From UBA1366 sp047602575 (lineage in GTDB: Bacteria; Bacillota; Clostridia; Oscillospirales; Ruminococcaceae), in contig JASGGY010000003.1 of assembly GCA_047602575.1 (NCBI GenBank), positions 372,001-436,000 of the forward strand: a DNA stretch of 64,000 bases, in the 5' to 3' direction. Numbering within the stretch: the first letter of the stretch is position 1; each line of letters begins with the position of its first letter. The notes below the pieces were generated by a model that had not been told where the DNA came from, did not search any database, and saw only the letters and a list, made by a program, of their open reading frames with translations. A program made the translations under genes and the position numbers. Shown one piece after another: positions 9,333-18,393 of the stretch.

Positions 9333-10550
9333 ATGAACGACCTGAAGAAAACCGCCGTGCGCGCGCTGTGCGTCATTTTGGCGGTGCTGCTGGTTCCCGC
9401 CGCCGCCGTGCTGTTTTCCGAAACCGGTCAGCGGGCGCTTTCCGCGGTCAAAGACGCAGCCGCCGCGTCCGCGGAGCTTGCCATGGGCGGGGATGAATTC
9501 GCCGCACGGCGCTTGCAGAGCGCACAGGACATCCTCGACTTATACACCCAAGCCGCCGACGCGCTCACCGTCGTCAACACGCCCTCTGCGGAGTTTGACG
9601 AGCGACTGCCCTTATACAGCGGCTCGCCGTGGGCGATCGATATGGCGCCGGACGAAACCGAAACCCCGAGCCTTGAAGTTCCCGTCGCCACCCCGTCGGA
9701 GGAAATCCTCAGCGCGATTCCCTATCCCGCCGACCTTGAGGATCACGACGGCGTGATCAAAGACGTGCATTACGCCCGCTACACCGGATCAAGCTTCATC
9801 GATCTTGCTGCCGGCGGTCAGGTGCGCAACTGCACGGATCTGTCAAACGCCGACCTGCTTGCGGAAAGCGAAAAGCTCCCCGCTTTCACCATCGAAGCCA
9901 ACAGCAAAGAGCCGCAGGTTCTGATTTACCATACCCACACCACAGAAAGCTTTGAGCCGTATACCCGCGATTTTTACGACAAGGATTTCACCTGTAAGTC
10001 CACCGATGTGACTATGAACATCACCGCCGTCGGCGACGAAATCTGCAAACAGCTTGACGCTGCGGGAATTGCCTACGTCCATGACACCACGGTGCATGAT
10101 TATCCCAGCTACAACGGCTCCTACCAGTCAAGCCGCGAAACTGTTCAGGCGATTCTCAAGAAATACCCCTCGATCAAGGTCGTGCTGGATGTTCACCGCG
10201 ACGCCATCGAGCAATCCGACGGCACGCGCTTAGCGCCCATTCAGGTCATCGACGGCAAACGCGCCGCACAGCTGATGATCATTTCCTGCTGCGACGACGG
10301 CACAATGAATATGCCCAATTATCTGAAAAACTTCCGCTTTGCTTCCCTGCTGCAGTCCACCACGGAAACCACCTATCCGGGCTTAACCCGACCGGTGCTG
10401 TTTGATTATCGCTTCTATAATCAGGATCTCACCACCGGCTCACTTCTCGTGGAAGTCGGCAGCCACGGCAATTCCATTGACGAGGTCAAATACACCGGCG
10501 AGCTGTTCGGTAAAGCGCTGGCAAAAGCACTCGAGGGAATCAGCAGTTAA
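9333..10550 (+). CDS. spoIIP: Stage II sporulation protein P, peptidoglycan amidase/endopeptidase
   Basis: Together with SpoIID and SpoIIM this enzyme thins the septal wall and drives engulfment of the forespore. The 405-residue protein has an N-terminal membrane anchor (about residues 8-30), a variable linker of about 120 residues, then the amidase domain. The domain starts with PQVLIYHTHTTESFEPY (zinc-ligand region) and continues through VVLDVHRDAIE to LLVEVGSHGNSIDEV, the hallmark SpoIIP segments. AAAGGA precedes the ATG. Its presence shows the host lineage forms, or recently formed, spores. The gene is monocistronic and ends in a convergent gap holding repeat copy B. Confidence 0.95.
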   Translation: MNDLKKTAVRALCVILAVLLVPAAAVLFSETGQRALSAVKDAAAASAELAMGGDEFAARRLQSAQDILDLYTQAADALTVVNTPSAEFDERLPLYSGSPWAIDMAPDETETPSLEVPVATPSEEILSAIPYPADLEDHDGVIKDVHYARYTGSSFIDLAAGGQVRNCTDLSNADLLAESEKLPAFTIEANSKEPQVLIYHTHTTESFEPYTRDFYDKDFTCKSTDVTMNITAVGDEICKQLDAAGIAYVHDTTVHDYPSYNGSYQSSRETVQAILKKYPSIKVVLDVHRDAIEQSDGTRLAPIQVIDGKRAAQLMIISCCDDGTMNMPNYLKNFRFASLLQSTTETTYPGLTRPVLFDYRFYNQDLTTGSLLVEVGSHGNSIDEVKYTGELFGKALAKALEGISS

Positions 10551-10604
10551 TGCAAAAAACCGAACTGTAGATGAACGCTAGTCAGAGGGCGCTGCCAGTG
10601 CCGC

Positions 10605-10745
10605 CGCGCACGGCAGCGTCGACACCCTCCTGCCAAAGGGTACAAGTACCCTTTGGCAACCCATTGTTTATGATAAATACTTTGATTTACTTTGTCAATT
10701 TGTGTTTAGTTGCTGCTTTGCGCTTCCATACATGGACTCATAAAA
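10605..10745. repeat. Dispersed hairpin-rich intergenic repeat, copy B
   Basis: Lies in the convergent gap between spoIIP and the MerR-type gene. It shares with copies A and C the CCAAAGG...CCTTTGG inverted repeat (here 10631-10658, perfect 13-base arms around AA), then AACCCATTGTTT and TACTTTG. The first hairpin of copies A and C is replaced by a different GC-rich inverted repeat at about 10590-10620 (CGCTGCC/GGCAGCG). No coding sequence is seen. Confidence 0.6.
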
Positions 10746-10768
10746 GAGTTTATACTTTTTTTAGTATG

Positions 10769-10800
10769 AACGGGACTGCACAGCTTTGTACAGTCCCGTT
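10769..10800. terminator. Bidirectional terminator between spoIIP and the MerR-type gene
   Basis: AACGGGACTG pairs with CAGTCCCGTT around a short loop. A run of T follows on the minus side, and A/T-rich sequence lies on the other. The stem core recurs in four other terminators of this window. Confidence 0.7.
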
Positions 10801-10823
10801 ATTCATGTAAGATGATGAACCCG

Positions 10824-11825
10824 CTACCCCTGCGCGATTCTCTTTTTGACGGGGATGAGCAGGTCGAGCTGGGTGTAGTCGGGGAGGTTTTCTTTGAAGA
10901 ATGTGAACGCGTTGAGGTGTTCCTCTAGCGCGCCGCCCATGCCGGAGGGCTCGTGCCAGTCGATTTCGTAAAGCGGGTGGGTTTCCATGGCGCGGAAAAA
11001 GCCCTCCCACTCGTGGAAATTTCCCATCTGAATGCAGTGTGCGGCATACTGTCCGCCAGAAAATTGTTTTTTTTCAAGCGGCGCAGGCACGTCTGCATCG
11101 TCGGGTATTGTCACCCAGAATTCATAGCCGTAAACCGACTGCCCCTCCTGTGGGGTGGGATTGTTAAACCCGAATACGCGGAAATCCGGTTTGATCTCCG
11201 TCAGGTTTGCCGCGCGGATGAACGCGTCCAGCGCAGCCCGCGCCGCGCCCTCCGGCTCTGTGCCGACGCAGCGGCTTGCCGCCACGGTCGCGGGCGGGAT
11301 GTATACAATCCGCGCCTCGCCTTTGCCGCCGAGTGTCTGTTCTGCCTGATTGAGCTTTTCCATCGATCGTTCCTCTTTCAATGTAGATTTTGAAAGAGTG
11401 AGTGAACCGGTCAGCGTTTTCAGATCCGTGTCCTCGAGCAGATCCAGCCGGATTTTACGGCGCACGCTTTCGTCAAGACGCTGTGTGAGCGAAACTAGAA
11501 TATCTCGGATGACCGTCAGCGCCGAAATCTCCCCGTCCAGCTCCGCGGTGCTGGTGCGGAGGAGTTCCAGCGTTTTCTGCTGTGCGGCATCATTGAGAAT
11601 CACCGCGATACTCTTGAGCGGAATTCGCAGCTTGCGCAGCACGATAATTTGACCAAGCCGCCGCACCGCTGTTTCATCATAAACGCGGTACGCATAATCC
11701 GCCTTACGCAAACTGCGTAGCAAACCCTCCTGCTCATAATAGCGCAGCATACGCGGCGTGACCGCATACACCCTGGAAACCTCGCTGATGGTCATGACAC
11801 TGCCTGAAATTGCTTGTTCCGGCAT
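10824..11825 (-). CDS. MerR-type transcription regulator with GyrI-like effector-binding domain
   Basis: The 333-residue protein starts with a MerR winged helix-turn-helix (MTISEVSRVYAVTPRMLRYY, then GLLRSLRKADYAYRVYDE). A coiled-coil dimer helix follows (about residues 75-130), and then a C-terminal domain of about 150 residues (IVYIPPATVAASRCVG to LDLLIPVKK) typical of BltR/GyrI-type small-molecule binding. Such regulators usually activate drug or stress efflux genes. The ATG at 11825 is chosen for the GAAGGAGA site 7 bases upstream. The neighbouring cupin gene points the same way about 90 bases upstream. The target gene is not evident; it may regulate itself. Confidence 0.88.
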   Translation of the reverse strand: MPEQAISGSVMTISEVSRVYAVTPRMLRYYEQEGLLRSLRKADYAYRVYDETAVRRLGQIIVLRKLRIPLKSIAVILNDAAQQKTLELLRTSTAELDGEISALTVIRDILVSLTQRLDESVRRKIRLDLLEDTDLKTLTGSLTLSKSTLKEERSMEKLNQAEQTLGGKGEARIVYIPPATVAASRCVGTEPEGAARAALDAFIRAANLTEIKPDFRVFGFNNPTPQEGQSVYGYEFWVTIPDDADVPAPLEKKQFSGGQYAAHCIQMGNFHEWEGFFRAMETHPLYEIDWHEPSGMGGALEEHLNAFTFFKENLPDYTQLDLLIPVKKRIAQG

Positions 11826-11912
11826 TTCCTCATCTCCTTCTGCAATCATTATAAAGCACGACACGGTGTCAGAGTCAAGAGGTGTATAAAAAATATTTCT
11901 GCGTGCTGACTT

Positions 11913-12275
11913 TTAACTTCTTTCATAAGCATATGAAAAATCAATCGGCGGACTTGTAATCGACAGATATACAAACTTGGTGTCGCCCGTATTTTCAAAC
12001 CCGTGTATATCCCCTGCCGCAAACCGCACCGCGTCGCCTGCCGCAAATGCGTGTGTTTGCCCGTCCGCCAACAAAATCTGACCGCAGCCCCGCAGTGCAT
12101 ACCAGATTTGCTCGGAAGCGACGTGCGTGTGGGGCAGCTCGACTGCACCGGGATCGAAATGCAACTCGGCGATCGTCACACGACTGCCGGCGGAATTGTG
12201 TGGATTGAGAATCTGGTGCGACACAACACCAGGATTGAATAAGTCTTTCATTTCTTCTGCTGCGATGAATTCCAT
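11913..12275 (-). CDS. Cupin-domain protein, function unknown
   Basis: A 120-residue single-domain cupin. The metal-binding cupin motif 1 region reads LPHTHVASEQIWYALRG and motif 2 reads AAGDIHGFENTGD, both in the expected order and spacing, with His residues that could hold a metal. An AAAGGAGG site precedes the ATG. Such small cupins serve as isomerases, dioxygenases or sugar-binding proteins; the sequence does not decide which. It lies between the MerR-type regulator and tRNA-Pro and could be co-transcribed with the former. Confidence 0.8.
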   Translation of the reverse strand: MEFIAAEEMKDLFNPGVVSHQILNPHNSAGSRVTIAELHFDPGAVELPHTHVASEQIWYALRGCGQILLADGQTHAFAAGDAVRFAAGDIHGFENTGDTKFVYLSITSPPIDFSYAYERS

Positions 12276-12342
12276 ACCAGTCCCTCCTTTGCTTCTTGTT
12301 TGGTAGACTTACAAAAGCGATAAAAAAATTTCCGGATAACAC

Positions 12343-12371
12343 TTGACAAATCGTCGAAAACGCGGTATAAT
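12343..12371 (+). promoter_or_regulatory. Consensus promoter of tRNA-Pro
   Basis: TTGACA at 12343-12348 and TATAAT at 12366-12371 with a 17-base spacer form a perfect consensus sigma-A promoter, 15 bases before the tRNA. Confidence 0.9.
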
Positions 12372-12386
12372 TTAATTCGTGCTTTT

Positions 12387-12463
12387 CGGGATGTGGCTCA
12401 GTTTGGTAGAGCGCTGCGTTCGGGACGCAGAGGCCGCAAGTTCGAATCTTGTCATCCCGACCA
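12387..12463 (+). tRNA. tRNA-Pro (CGG)
   Basis: 77 bases with encoded CCA. The acceptor stem CGGGATG pairs with CATCCCG. The anticodon stem CTGCG/CGCAG encloses the loop TTCGGGA with anticodon CGG, and the T arm contains TTCGAAT. A perfect promoter precedes it and a terminator follows. Confidence 0.97.
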
Positions 12464-12473
12464 TAAAAACAAA

Positions 12474-12514
12474 AATGCGAGGTTTGCTGAAAAGGCAAGC
12501 CCCGCATTTTTGTG
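12474..12514 (+). terminator. Terminator of tRNA-Pro
   Basis: AAAATGCG...CGCATTTT with an inner GGTTTGC/GGCAAGCC pairing forms a long hairpin ending in ATTTTTGTG, ten bases after the tRNA 3' end. Confidence 0.8.
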
Positions 12515-12564
12515 TTACAAGACCGTCGTTTCTTTTTTTGTCCTTTTCAAGCGCGCATTTCTGT

Positions 12565-13116
12565 CTACTGCTCCCGCCGTGCTGGGCTGTTCCGCATGGT
12601 GTTGAGCAGGCGCAAATCCTGCTCGTTGTCCGTGTCACAGAGAAATTTCAGAATCTCGTCCTTAGTAACCACGCTCAGACCGTTGTCCTCTCCATAATCA
12701 CTCACCAGCCGCAAATAAATAAACTGCTCATTCTGCCGCTCGGGAATGCCGGAAACAATGAACGCGTCGTCGTATTCCATTGTCACAACAAGATTTTTCC
12801 AGATGCAGTATTCCATTAGCGGATAAAGAATCTCATCGTCGTCGAAAATCAACTCGTCATGCCGCTGTGCTTTCATGCGATAAAGGGTTTCCATCTTTTT
12901 TTCGTATGGCCCGTCAAATTCCAGCCGGTAAATCATCTCTGTGCGCAGAAGGATGAAGCCATCGTATAAGCCGTTGCGCGAAATATGCGACAACAGCAGC
13001 TCGCTCTCGTTGTATTTGGAAATATACCCCACATAGTGCATTTCCGGACGGTCGCTTCGGGTGTAAACGCTGACGATTTTTTTCTTTTCAAAACAGGTTT
13101 TGATGATTTCAAACAT
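12565..13116 (-). CDS. Conserved-looking hypothetical protein with two similar halves
   Basis: A 183-residue soluble, acidic protein that I do not recognise. Each half looks like a small beta barrel. In the N-terminal half (residues 15-75) strands around VSVYTRSD, HYVGYISKYNESELLLSHIS and YDGFILLRTEMIYRLEF read like an Sm-fold. The C-terminal half (about residues 105-165) repeats the pattern with NLVVTMEY, DAFIVSGIPERQNEQFIYLRL and GLSVVTKDEILKFL. The C terminus is Arg-rich and probably disordered. It is followed by the CDF transporter gene on the same strand, 51 bases away on its upstream side. No membrane segment or catalytic motif is visible. Confidence 0.75.
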   Translation of the reverse strand: MFEIIKTCFEKKKIVSVYTRSDRPEMHYVGYISKYNESELLLSHISRNGLYDGFILLRTEMIYRLEFDGPYEKKMETLYRMKAQRHDELIFDDDEILYPLMEYCIWKNLVVTMEYDDAFIVSGIPERQNEQFIYLRLVSDYGEDNGLSVVTKDEILKFLCDTDNEQDLRLLNTMRNSPARREQ

Positions 13117-13166
13117 CGGTGGTCCTCAATTCTCGGCGGCAATGCGGGAATGGCGCGCCGCTTTTT

Positions 13167-14060
13167 TTATTCCGGAAGCCTTGCCGGATCGACGTGAACG
13201 GTGCAGTGCTTGATGTCGGGGAACTGCGCTTCCACACGGTCGTGGACGTGCTCGGCGATCGCGTGCGCTTCCAAAAGGGAAAGTGCCGAATCGGTTTCGA
13301 TGACAATGTCGGCATAAACGCGGTTGCCGAACAGGCGCGTTTTTAAGTCAAGCAGCCTGCCCACGCCGGTCTGCGCGGCGATGAATTCCGCCAGCCTTGC
13401 GCGCGTCTGCTTGTCGCAGGATTTATCGAGCATTTTATTCGCCGCGTCGATGAAAATCTCCACAGCACTTTTTATAATCAACAAGCTGATGAAAATCGCA
13501 GCCACGCTGTCGAGCACCGGATAGCCCGCGCGCGCGCCGACGATGCCGACGAGTCCGCCCAATGACGCGAGCGCATCGCTGCGGTTGTCCCACGCACTTG
13601 CCATGAGCGCGTCGGATTTCTCCGCCTTGGCGTGGCGCTTGGTATAGCGGAACATTCCCTCTTTAATCAGAATCGAAACTGCCATCGCGCCCAGCGCAAG
13701 CAGCTTCGGGATCGTGCCGCCCGCGTACGTTCCGTGAACAATGTTCATCACGCCGGAATAGCCGATGCCCACACCTGTAGCCGCCACCAGCACCGCCAGC
13801 AACACCGCCGTCACACTCTCGATGCGCTCGTGGCCGTAGGGATGCTCCTCGTCGGCTTCCTTCACCGAGAATTTCAGCCCGATGAGCAGCACGACCGCCG
13901 CGCACACATCCGATGCGGAATGCACCGCGTCGGAAACCAGCGCCCGCGAGTTACCGAAAATACCCGCCGTCAGCTTAAACACAAACAACACCGCGTTCCA
14001 CACCAGCGAAACCAGCGAAACGCGCACCAATCTGTTGATAGAAAACACCACTCTTTCCAA
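13167..14060 (-). CDS. Cation diffusion facilitator family metal transporter
   Basis: Exports divalent metals such as zinc, manganese or iron in exchange for protons. The 297-residue protein has the family pattern: a first helix pair, the metal site SDAVHSASDV on helix 2, the HPYGHERIES loop, two further helices, a His/Lys-rich cytosolic loop (YTKRHAKAEKSD), and the second metal site SAWDNRSDALAS on helix 5. A C-terminal cytosolic ferredoxin-like dimer domain ends in HCTVHVDP. Metal specificity cannot be read reliably; the DxxxD-type sites and the HPYGHER loop are common in Mn/Zn/Fe branches. No metal-responsive leader was seen. Confidence 0.92.
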   Translation of the reverse strand: MERVVFSINRLVRVSLVSLVWNAVLFVFKLTAGIFGNSRALVSDAVHSASDVCAAVVLLIGLKFSVKEADEEHPYGHERIESVTAVLLAVLVAATGVGIGYSGVMNIVHGTYAGGTIPKLLALGAMAVSILIKEGMFRYTKRHAKAEKSDALMASAWDNRSDALASLGGLVGIVGARAGYPVLDSVAAIFISLLIIKSAVEIFIDAANKMLDKSCDKQTRARLAEFIAAQTGVGRLLDLKTRLFGNRVYADIVIETDSALSLLEAHAIAEHVHDRVEAQFPDIKHCTVHVDPARLPE

Positions 14061-14130
14061 AACGCGGAATCAACCGTGCTTTCCCTCTATCCTATGCGGG
14101 AACGCGCACGGCTGCAATTCGTCCGGTCGG

Positions 14131-14300
14131 CGGTATTGCTCCGCCAACGAAAGCTTGCGCTCTGATTGGCGAGGATTTTTTTCGCACAGCGAGGCGGAGG
14201 ACGCAGCCAAGCTGACGCTTTGCTAGGACGACAACGCGGCTGTGTGGGAAAAAAACTGCCAATGCGATGCAAGGTTTCGTTGGTGGAGCAATAAATAGCG
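14131..14300. repeat. 170-base near-palindromic element
   Basis: The two halves are reverse complements with few differences. The left arm contains TATTGCTCCGCCAACGAAAG, and the right arm, read backwards, contains TATTGCTCCACCAACGAAAC. Inward from these, both arms have ATTGGC, a run of seven T, then CACAGC, and the pairing continues weakly to a GC-rich centre near 14215. The transcript of either strand would fold into one long hairpin. It fills the gap between the CDF gene and the EFR1 gene. No reading frame or target-site duplication is evident. Confidence 0.65.
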
Positions 14301-14303
14301 CGG

Positions 14304-15068
14304 TCAACGGAACGCCGTCGGATGCACGTAGCGTCCGTGCTTGGCGGTTGCCTTGCCGTATTCAATCACGCGCACGGGGCAGCGGTTGATGCAGCCCATG
14401 CAGTGCAGACAATCCCCGTGCCAGACAGGACCGTTCTTGTCGAGCCGGATCGCCCCCACCGGACAGATGCGCTCGCAAAGCCCGCAGTGCGTGCAAGCGC
14501 CGGACAGGCGGAATTTTTTCGTTTTCCGGTGCGCGAGATAATACTTCTGCGCAACCGCACCCAGCAAGCCCTTTGCGCGGCGGACGGGTGTGGTGAGCGC
14601 GGTTTTTTTCTTTTCCCTGATCACGCCGGCGATTTCGTCCAGGCGCTTCGCGGCGAATTTTAATTCCTGCGCGGCTTTTTCGCGGGTCGGCGCGCGGAAC
14701 ATCAGCACGTAGTTTTCCGGCATCGCCACATCAAAGCCCGCAGAAACCGCAATGCCGATTTTCTGGAATGCTTTTGCCGTCTGTGCGATGGTATCGCCGC
14801 AGCCACCGCCCATCGTAACGACGACATAGACGTATTTCCCCGCGAAATCCTCGGCGGAAAGCTTCTTGATAAAGTCGCTGACAATCGGCGGCATCCCCCA
14901 GTAATACACCGGAAACACCAGCCCGACGCGTTCGCCGCCGGGGATGTCAAAGCGCGGCTTTTTCACGTCGGTATAATCGGTCACGGAAGCAATCCGGTCG
15001 CCGGTCGCCTGCGCAAGATGCTTTGCGGCGGCAAGGCTGTTTCCGGTTGCGGTGAAATAAAAAATCAT
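14304..15068 (-). CDS. EFR1-type flavodoxin/ferredoxin fusion protein
   Basis: The 254-residue protein starts with a flavodoxin-like fold. The FMN phosphate loop is FTATGNS, and FPVYYWGMPP and TMGGGCGD are the further flavin-loop segments. It ends with two 4Fe-4S motifs, CTHCGLCERICP and CLHCMGCINRCP. Such proteins act as low-potential electron carriers in anaerobes. The ATG at 15068 is preferred because GGAGG lies six bases upstream; an ATG six bases earlier would directly touch that site. It is monocistronic. The redox partner is unknown. Confidence 0.88.
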   Translation of the reverse strand: MIFYFTATGNSLAAAKHLAQATGDRIASVTDYTDVKKPRFDIPGGERVGLVFPVYYWGMPPIVSDFIKKLSAEDFAGKYVYVVVTMGGGCGDTIAQTAKAFQKIGIAVSAGFDVAMPENYVLMFRAPTREKAAQELKFAAKRLDEIAGVIREKKKTALTTPVRRAKGLLGAVAQKYYLAHRKTKKFRLSGACTHCGLCERICPVGAIRLDKNGPVWHGDCLHCMGCINRCPVRVIEYGKATAKHGRYVHPTAFR

Positions 15069-15198
15069 AACCATCCTCCGTTATTTTAAGTGCAGTACTA
15101 CTATTATAACACGAAACCCGCCGCACAGCAAGCCCCGCCAGAAATTTCGCATGCGTTGCGGAATTTCGCAGCGCTTTCCGAATTTCTTAAAACCGCCG

Positions 15199-15238
15199 AA
15201 AAAAACTCCGCATCACGCCGGTTTGCGTCATGCGGAGC
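15199..15238 (-). terminator. Rho-independent terminator of the MMPL gene
   Basis: On the minus strand GCTCCGCATGACGC and GGCGTGATGCGGAG form a strong stem followed by TTTTTTT, about 15 bases after the stop codon of the MMPL gene. Confidence 0.9.
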
Positions 15239-15253
15239 ATAAGCGGGTGAAGC

Positions 15254-18200
15254 TTATTTCTTGTTGTCGGAAAGCCGCTCGTTGAAGCTTGACATTTTAT
15301 CCGACAGACTGATTGCCGCAGGGAGGAACACCGGCAGGATGATGAAGCACAGAATCAGCAGTCCCGCAATGACCGTAACGGCGAGTTCCACCAGAATCAT
15401 CATGCCCGACGGAATCAGGGTTGCGAATGTTCCGCCCAAGATAATCACCGCCGACATGACCACGCCGCCGACCTGACGCGCGGCGAGGATGATGGCTTCC
15501 TTCGCGGTCATGTGACGGTTTTCGCGGTAACGCATCATCAGGAAGATGCTGTAGTCCACGCCCAGCGCCACAACTGCGAGGAACGAGAAGAACGGTACGA
15601 AGGACGACAGTCCCGGATAGCCCAGAATGTGGATGTAGAGTGTGTTCGACACAAAGATCGACGCCATGTACGAGCCGACCAGCCCCAGCGTGATGAACAC
15701 GGGAATCCAGAACGACCGGATTACGAACAACAGCACAAGGAACACGCCCGCCAGCACGATGACGATCATTTTATTCAGGTCGCTGTTCATGGTGGTGTTC
15801 ATGTCGTTGGTGGTCGAGCTGGGACCTGCCACGCCGTACTGTGCCGATGCCAGCACCGAGCCTTCTAAGTCGTTGGAAAGCACGGTATTGATGCGCTCAA
15901 CCGTATCCGCCGCCGCGAGGGAATACGGGTCGTCGGTCAGCTCGACATAGAGCTTTGTCGTCGTGCGGTCTGCGGAAAGATACGCGTCGAGTGCGGCTTT
16001 GAAATCCGCACTTGTGAGCGCCTCGTCGGGGATGTGGAAGGTCTTGTCGTTTTCAAACTGCGCAAGGAAGTCCTTGCTCTGCCCGATGCCGTTTGAAATA
16101 TCGCCGAGCGCGTCGGTCACCTGTGTGAGCTGGTCGCCGAATGTGCTGAACGAGCTTAACCCGTCGGAAAGCTTTTTCTGCCCTGCCGCGAGGTCGTCGA
16201 GTCCGTCGGTGACTTTGTCCATGTTGGTGACGATGGTGGAAGCGCCGTCCGCAGCGGTGGAAACACCGGTTTTGAGCGTTTCCAATCCCGTTGCCATCTG
16301 CGTCAGTCCGTCTGCCATCTTCGCAAGGTTGTCGTTCGCCGTTTTAAAGCCGGCGACTGCCTTGTTATAATTGCTGTTGAGGGTGGTAATCCCCTGTGCG
16401 GAAACGCCGGACAGATTGGTCACAAGCGTATCGAGCGTTCCCTTAAGGGTGAGGTAATTCACGTCCGACGCAAGTGCGGGGTAGCTTGTTCCCAGCGCAT
16501 TTACGAGGGGCTGGAGGTTCGTCAGCGCCGTTTTGATGCCGAGCAGCGCCTGTGCGGTGTCCTGATAATGCGTACCCATTTCCTTGAAGCCCGCCTGCAT
16601 GGTCACGTAGCTGGTAGAAAGCGTATCAAGCCCCGCGCTCATTTTTGTGAGGTTCGTTTCAATGGCAGCGATGCCGTTGACGACGGTTTCGGAAGTGGCT
16701 TTGCCGTCGTCCAGCCCGTTCTTAAGCTTTTCAACGCCGTCGGAAAGCTGGCTGACCGCGTCGGAAAGCTTGGTCGTGCCGTCGGTGAGTTCGCCGACCT
16801 TCGAGAAATCCGCGCTGTTCATCTGCTTTTCCGCATCGGTAAAGCCGTCGCTGATCTGCGTTACGCCGTCCTGAATTTTCGTCAGACCGTCACCGAGACT
16901 CGCCATCTGACCGTTTATGTAAAATTCGTCGATCTTCTTGCCCTGCGGCTGGGTCACACCGGTGACATTCGCCACGCCGTCGGTGGCGCGGATATCGTCT
17001 GTGAGCTTGTCAATCACCGCGAGATCGTCGTTGTTGTCAAGCGCCGTATCGCCGGAAATCACAACCGTTGACATCATCGCCCTGCCCTTTCCGAAATGGT
17101 CGGACACAATGTTAAAGCCTTTGGTGGAATTGTGTGAATTGCCCAGCTCGCTGATCTGGTCAAAGTTGAGCTTCTGCTGATAGCCGTAAACCGCGCCGCC
17201 GACAACCAATCCAACCAGTGCCAGCGACACCAGATAGCGCTTTGTCGAAAAGGTCGTGATCGCGCCCCACAGGCGGCTTTCCTTGTGTCCGCCGCGGGAA
17301 TTTGACGGCCAGAAGAATTTTGCGCCGAGGGTTTTCATTGCAAAGGGCGTCAGGGTCAGGATTTCCAGAATCAGAACCGCCGCGCCGATGACGACGCAAA
17401 CGCCCGACTGATAAATCGGCGATTTGGAAAAAATCAGGCTCAAAAACGCAATCAGCACCGTCAGAATGCTGAAAATAATCGTCTTGCCCGCCGTCTTGTA
17501 GGTGGAAATAATCGCGTCGTCGATGTCCTTCCCCGCCGCGAGTTCCTCCTTGAAGCGGTTGAACAGGAGGATGTTGTAATCCGTTCCGATGCCGAACAGA
17601 ATCAGCACCAGCAGCACCTGCGTCAGCGTTGTGACGGGGAAGCCCGCTTTGTCGATAAGCTGCGCCGTGATTCCCATCGAAACCAGATACGAGAACGCCA
17701 CCGCCAGCAGCGAAACCACCGGCGTAATGAACGAGCGGAACATCACAATCAGCACAACCAGAATGAAAATGACCGTCAGCACCGCGCTGCGCTCCACGCC
17801 AGTCACGGATGCCTTGAGGTAATCATTGGCGATGAATTCCTCGCCGGTGAGGTAGTATTCCGTATCAACGCCGGTCAGCTGTTCGTCAAAATCGGCGATG
17901 ATGTCGTCCATCTCCCGCCCGGCGCGGTCAAGCTTAAACGTCACCATCACCGTCGTTCCGTCTGCGGAAACGAGCGAGCTTTTCGCCGCTTCGCTCGTGA
18001 ACGGATCCATGATGTTGCCGATGCCGAGATTGTCCTTGTCTGCGGTCACGCGCGCGGTCGCTTCTTTGACGGAAGCCAGTTCGCCCTCATCGATGCCGTC
18101 GCCATCATAGAACACAATGATGCTGGATTTTCCGGTGACGGTGTCCATTTTTTTCAAAAGATCGCTCGCCAACAGGGACGGGCTTCCCGCCTCGATGGGT

Positions 18201-18316
18201 GACTGCCCGCGCTCGCTGATGATTTTGTTGACGTCCGGCTGGATCGCCACCAGAATTACCGTCAGCGCCACCCAGACGCAGAGAATCGCCCAGCGCGCTT
18301 TGAGAATGTGTTTCAT
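15254..18316 (-). CDS. MMPL/RND-type membrane exporter with large coiled outer loop
   Basis: A 1020-residue proton-driven exporter of the MMPL group, whose members move lipids, peptides or antibiotics. Helix 1 is at residues 7-25, followed by a first extracytoplasmic domain and a five-helix block (about 180-330) with the proton-relay-type GIGTDYNILLFNRF. A very long second outside domain (about 390-800) carries repeated SDGxxxL/ADGLxxL heptads like those of YhgE/Pip proteins. The last five-helix block (about 830-1000) contains GVDYSIFLMMRYRENR. The two blocks are the usual internal duplication. It is divergent from a TetR regulator with operator-like repeats between them, so it is probably inducible. 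The substrate is unknown. Confidence 0.9.
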   Translation of the reverse strand: MKHILKARWAILCVWVALTVILVAIQPDVNKIISERGQSPIEAGSPSLLASDLLKKMDTVTGKSSIIVFYDGDGIDEGELASVKEATARVTADKDNLGIGNIMDPFTSEAAKSSLVSADGTTVMVTFKLDRAGREMDDIIADFDEQLTGVDTEYYLTGEEFIANDYLKASVTGVERSAVLTVIFILVVLIVMFRSFITPVVSLLAVAFSYLVSMGITAQLIDKAGFPVTTLTQVLLVLILFGIGTDYNILLFNRFKEELAAGKDIDDAIISTYKTAGKTIIFSILTVLIAFLSLIFSKSPIYQSGVCVVIGAAVLILEILTLTPFAMKTLGAKFFWPSNSRGGHKESRLWGAITTFSTKRYLVSLALVGLVVGGAVYGYQQKLNFDQISELGNSHNSTKGFNIVSDHFGKGRAMMSTVVISGDTALDNNDDLAVIDKLTDDIRATDGVANVTGVTQPQGKKIDEFYINGQMASLGDGLTKIQDGVTQISDGFTDAEKQMNSADFSKVGELTDGTTKLSDAVSQLSDGVEKLKNGLDDGKATSETVVNGIAAIETNLTKMSAGLDTLSTSYVTMQAGFKEMGTHYQDTAQALLGIKTALTNLQPLVNALGTSYPALASDVNYLTLKGTLDTLVTNLSGVSAQGITTLNSNYNKAVAGFKTANDNLAKMADGLTQMATGLETLKTGVSTAADGASTIVTNMDKVTDGLDDLAAGQKKLSDGLSSFSTFGDQLTQVTDALGDISNGIGQSKDFLAQFENDKTFHIPDEALTSADFKAALDAYLSADRTTTKLYVELTDDPYSLAAADTVERINTVLSNDLEGSVLASAQYGVAGPSSTTNDMNTTMNSDLNKMIVIVLAGVFLVLLFVIRSFWIPVFITLGLVGSYMASIFVSNTLYIHILGYPGLSSFVPFFSFLAVVALGVDYSIFLMMRYRENRHMTAKEAIILAARQVGGVVMSAVIILGGTFATLIPSGMMILVELAVTVIAGLLILCFIILPVFLPAAISLSDKMSSFNERLSDNKK

Positions 18317-18393
18317 CCGATGTTACCTCTTTCTTTCTGATTTCGTGATATTGCATAAATTGAATCAGATTTATTCCAACTAATATACAAATT

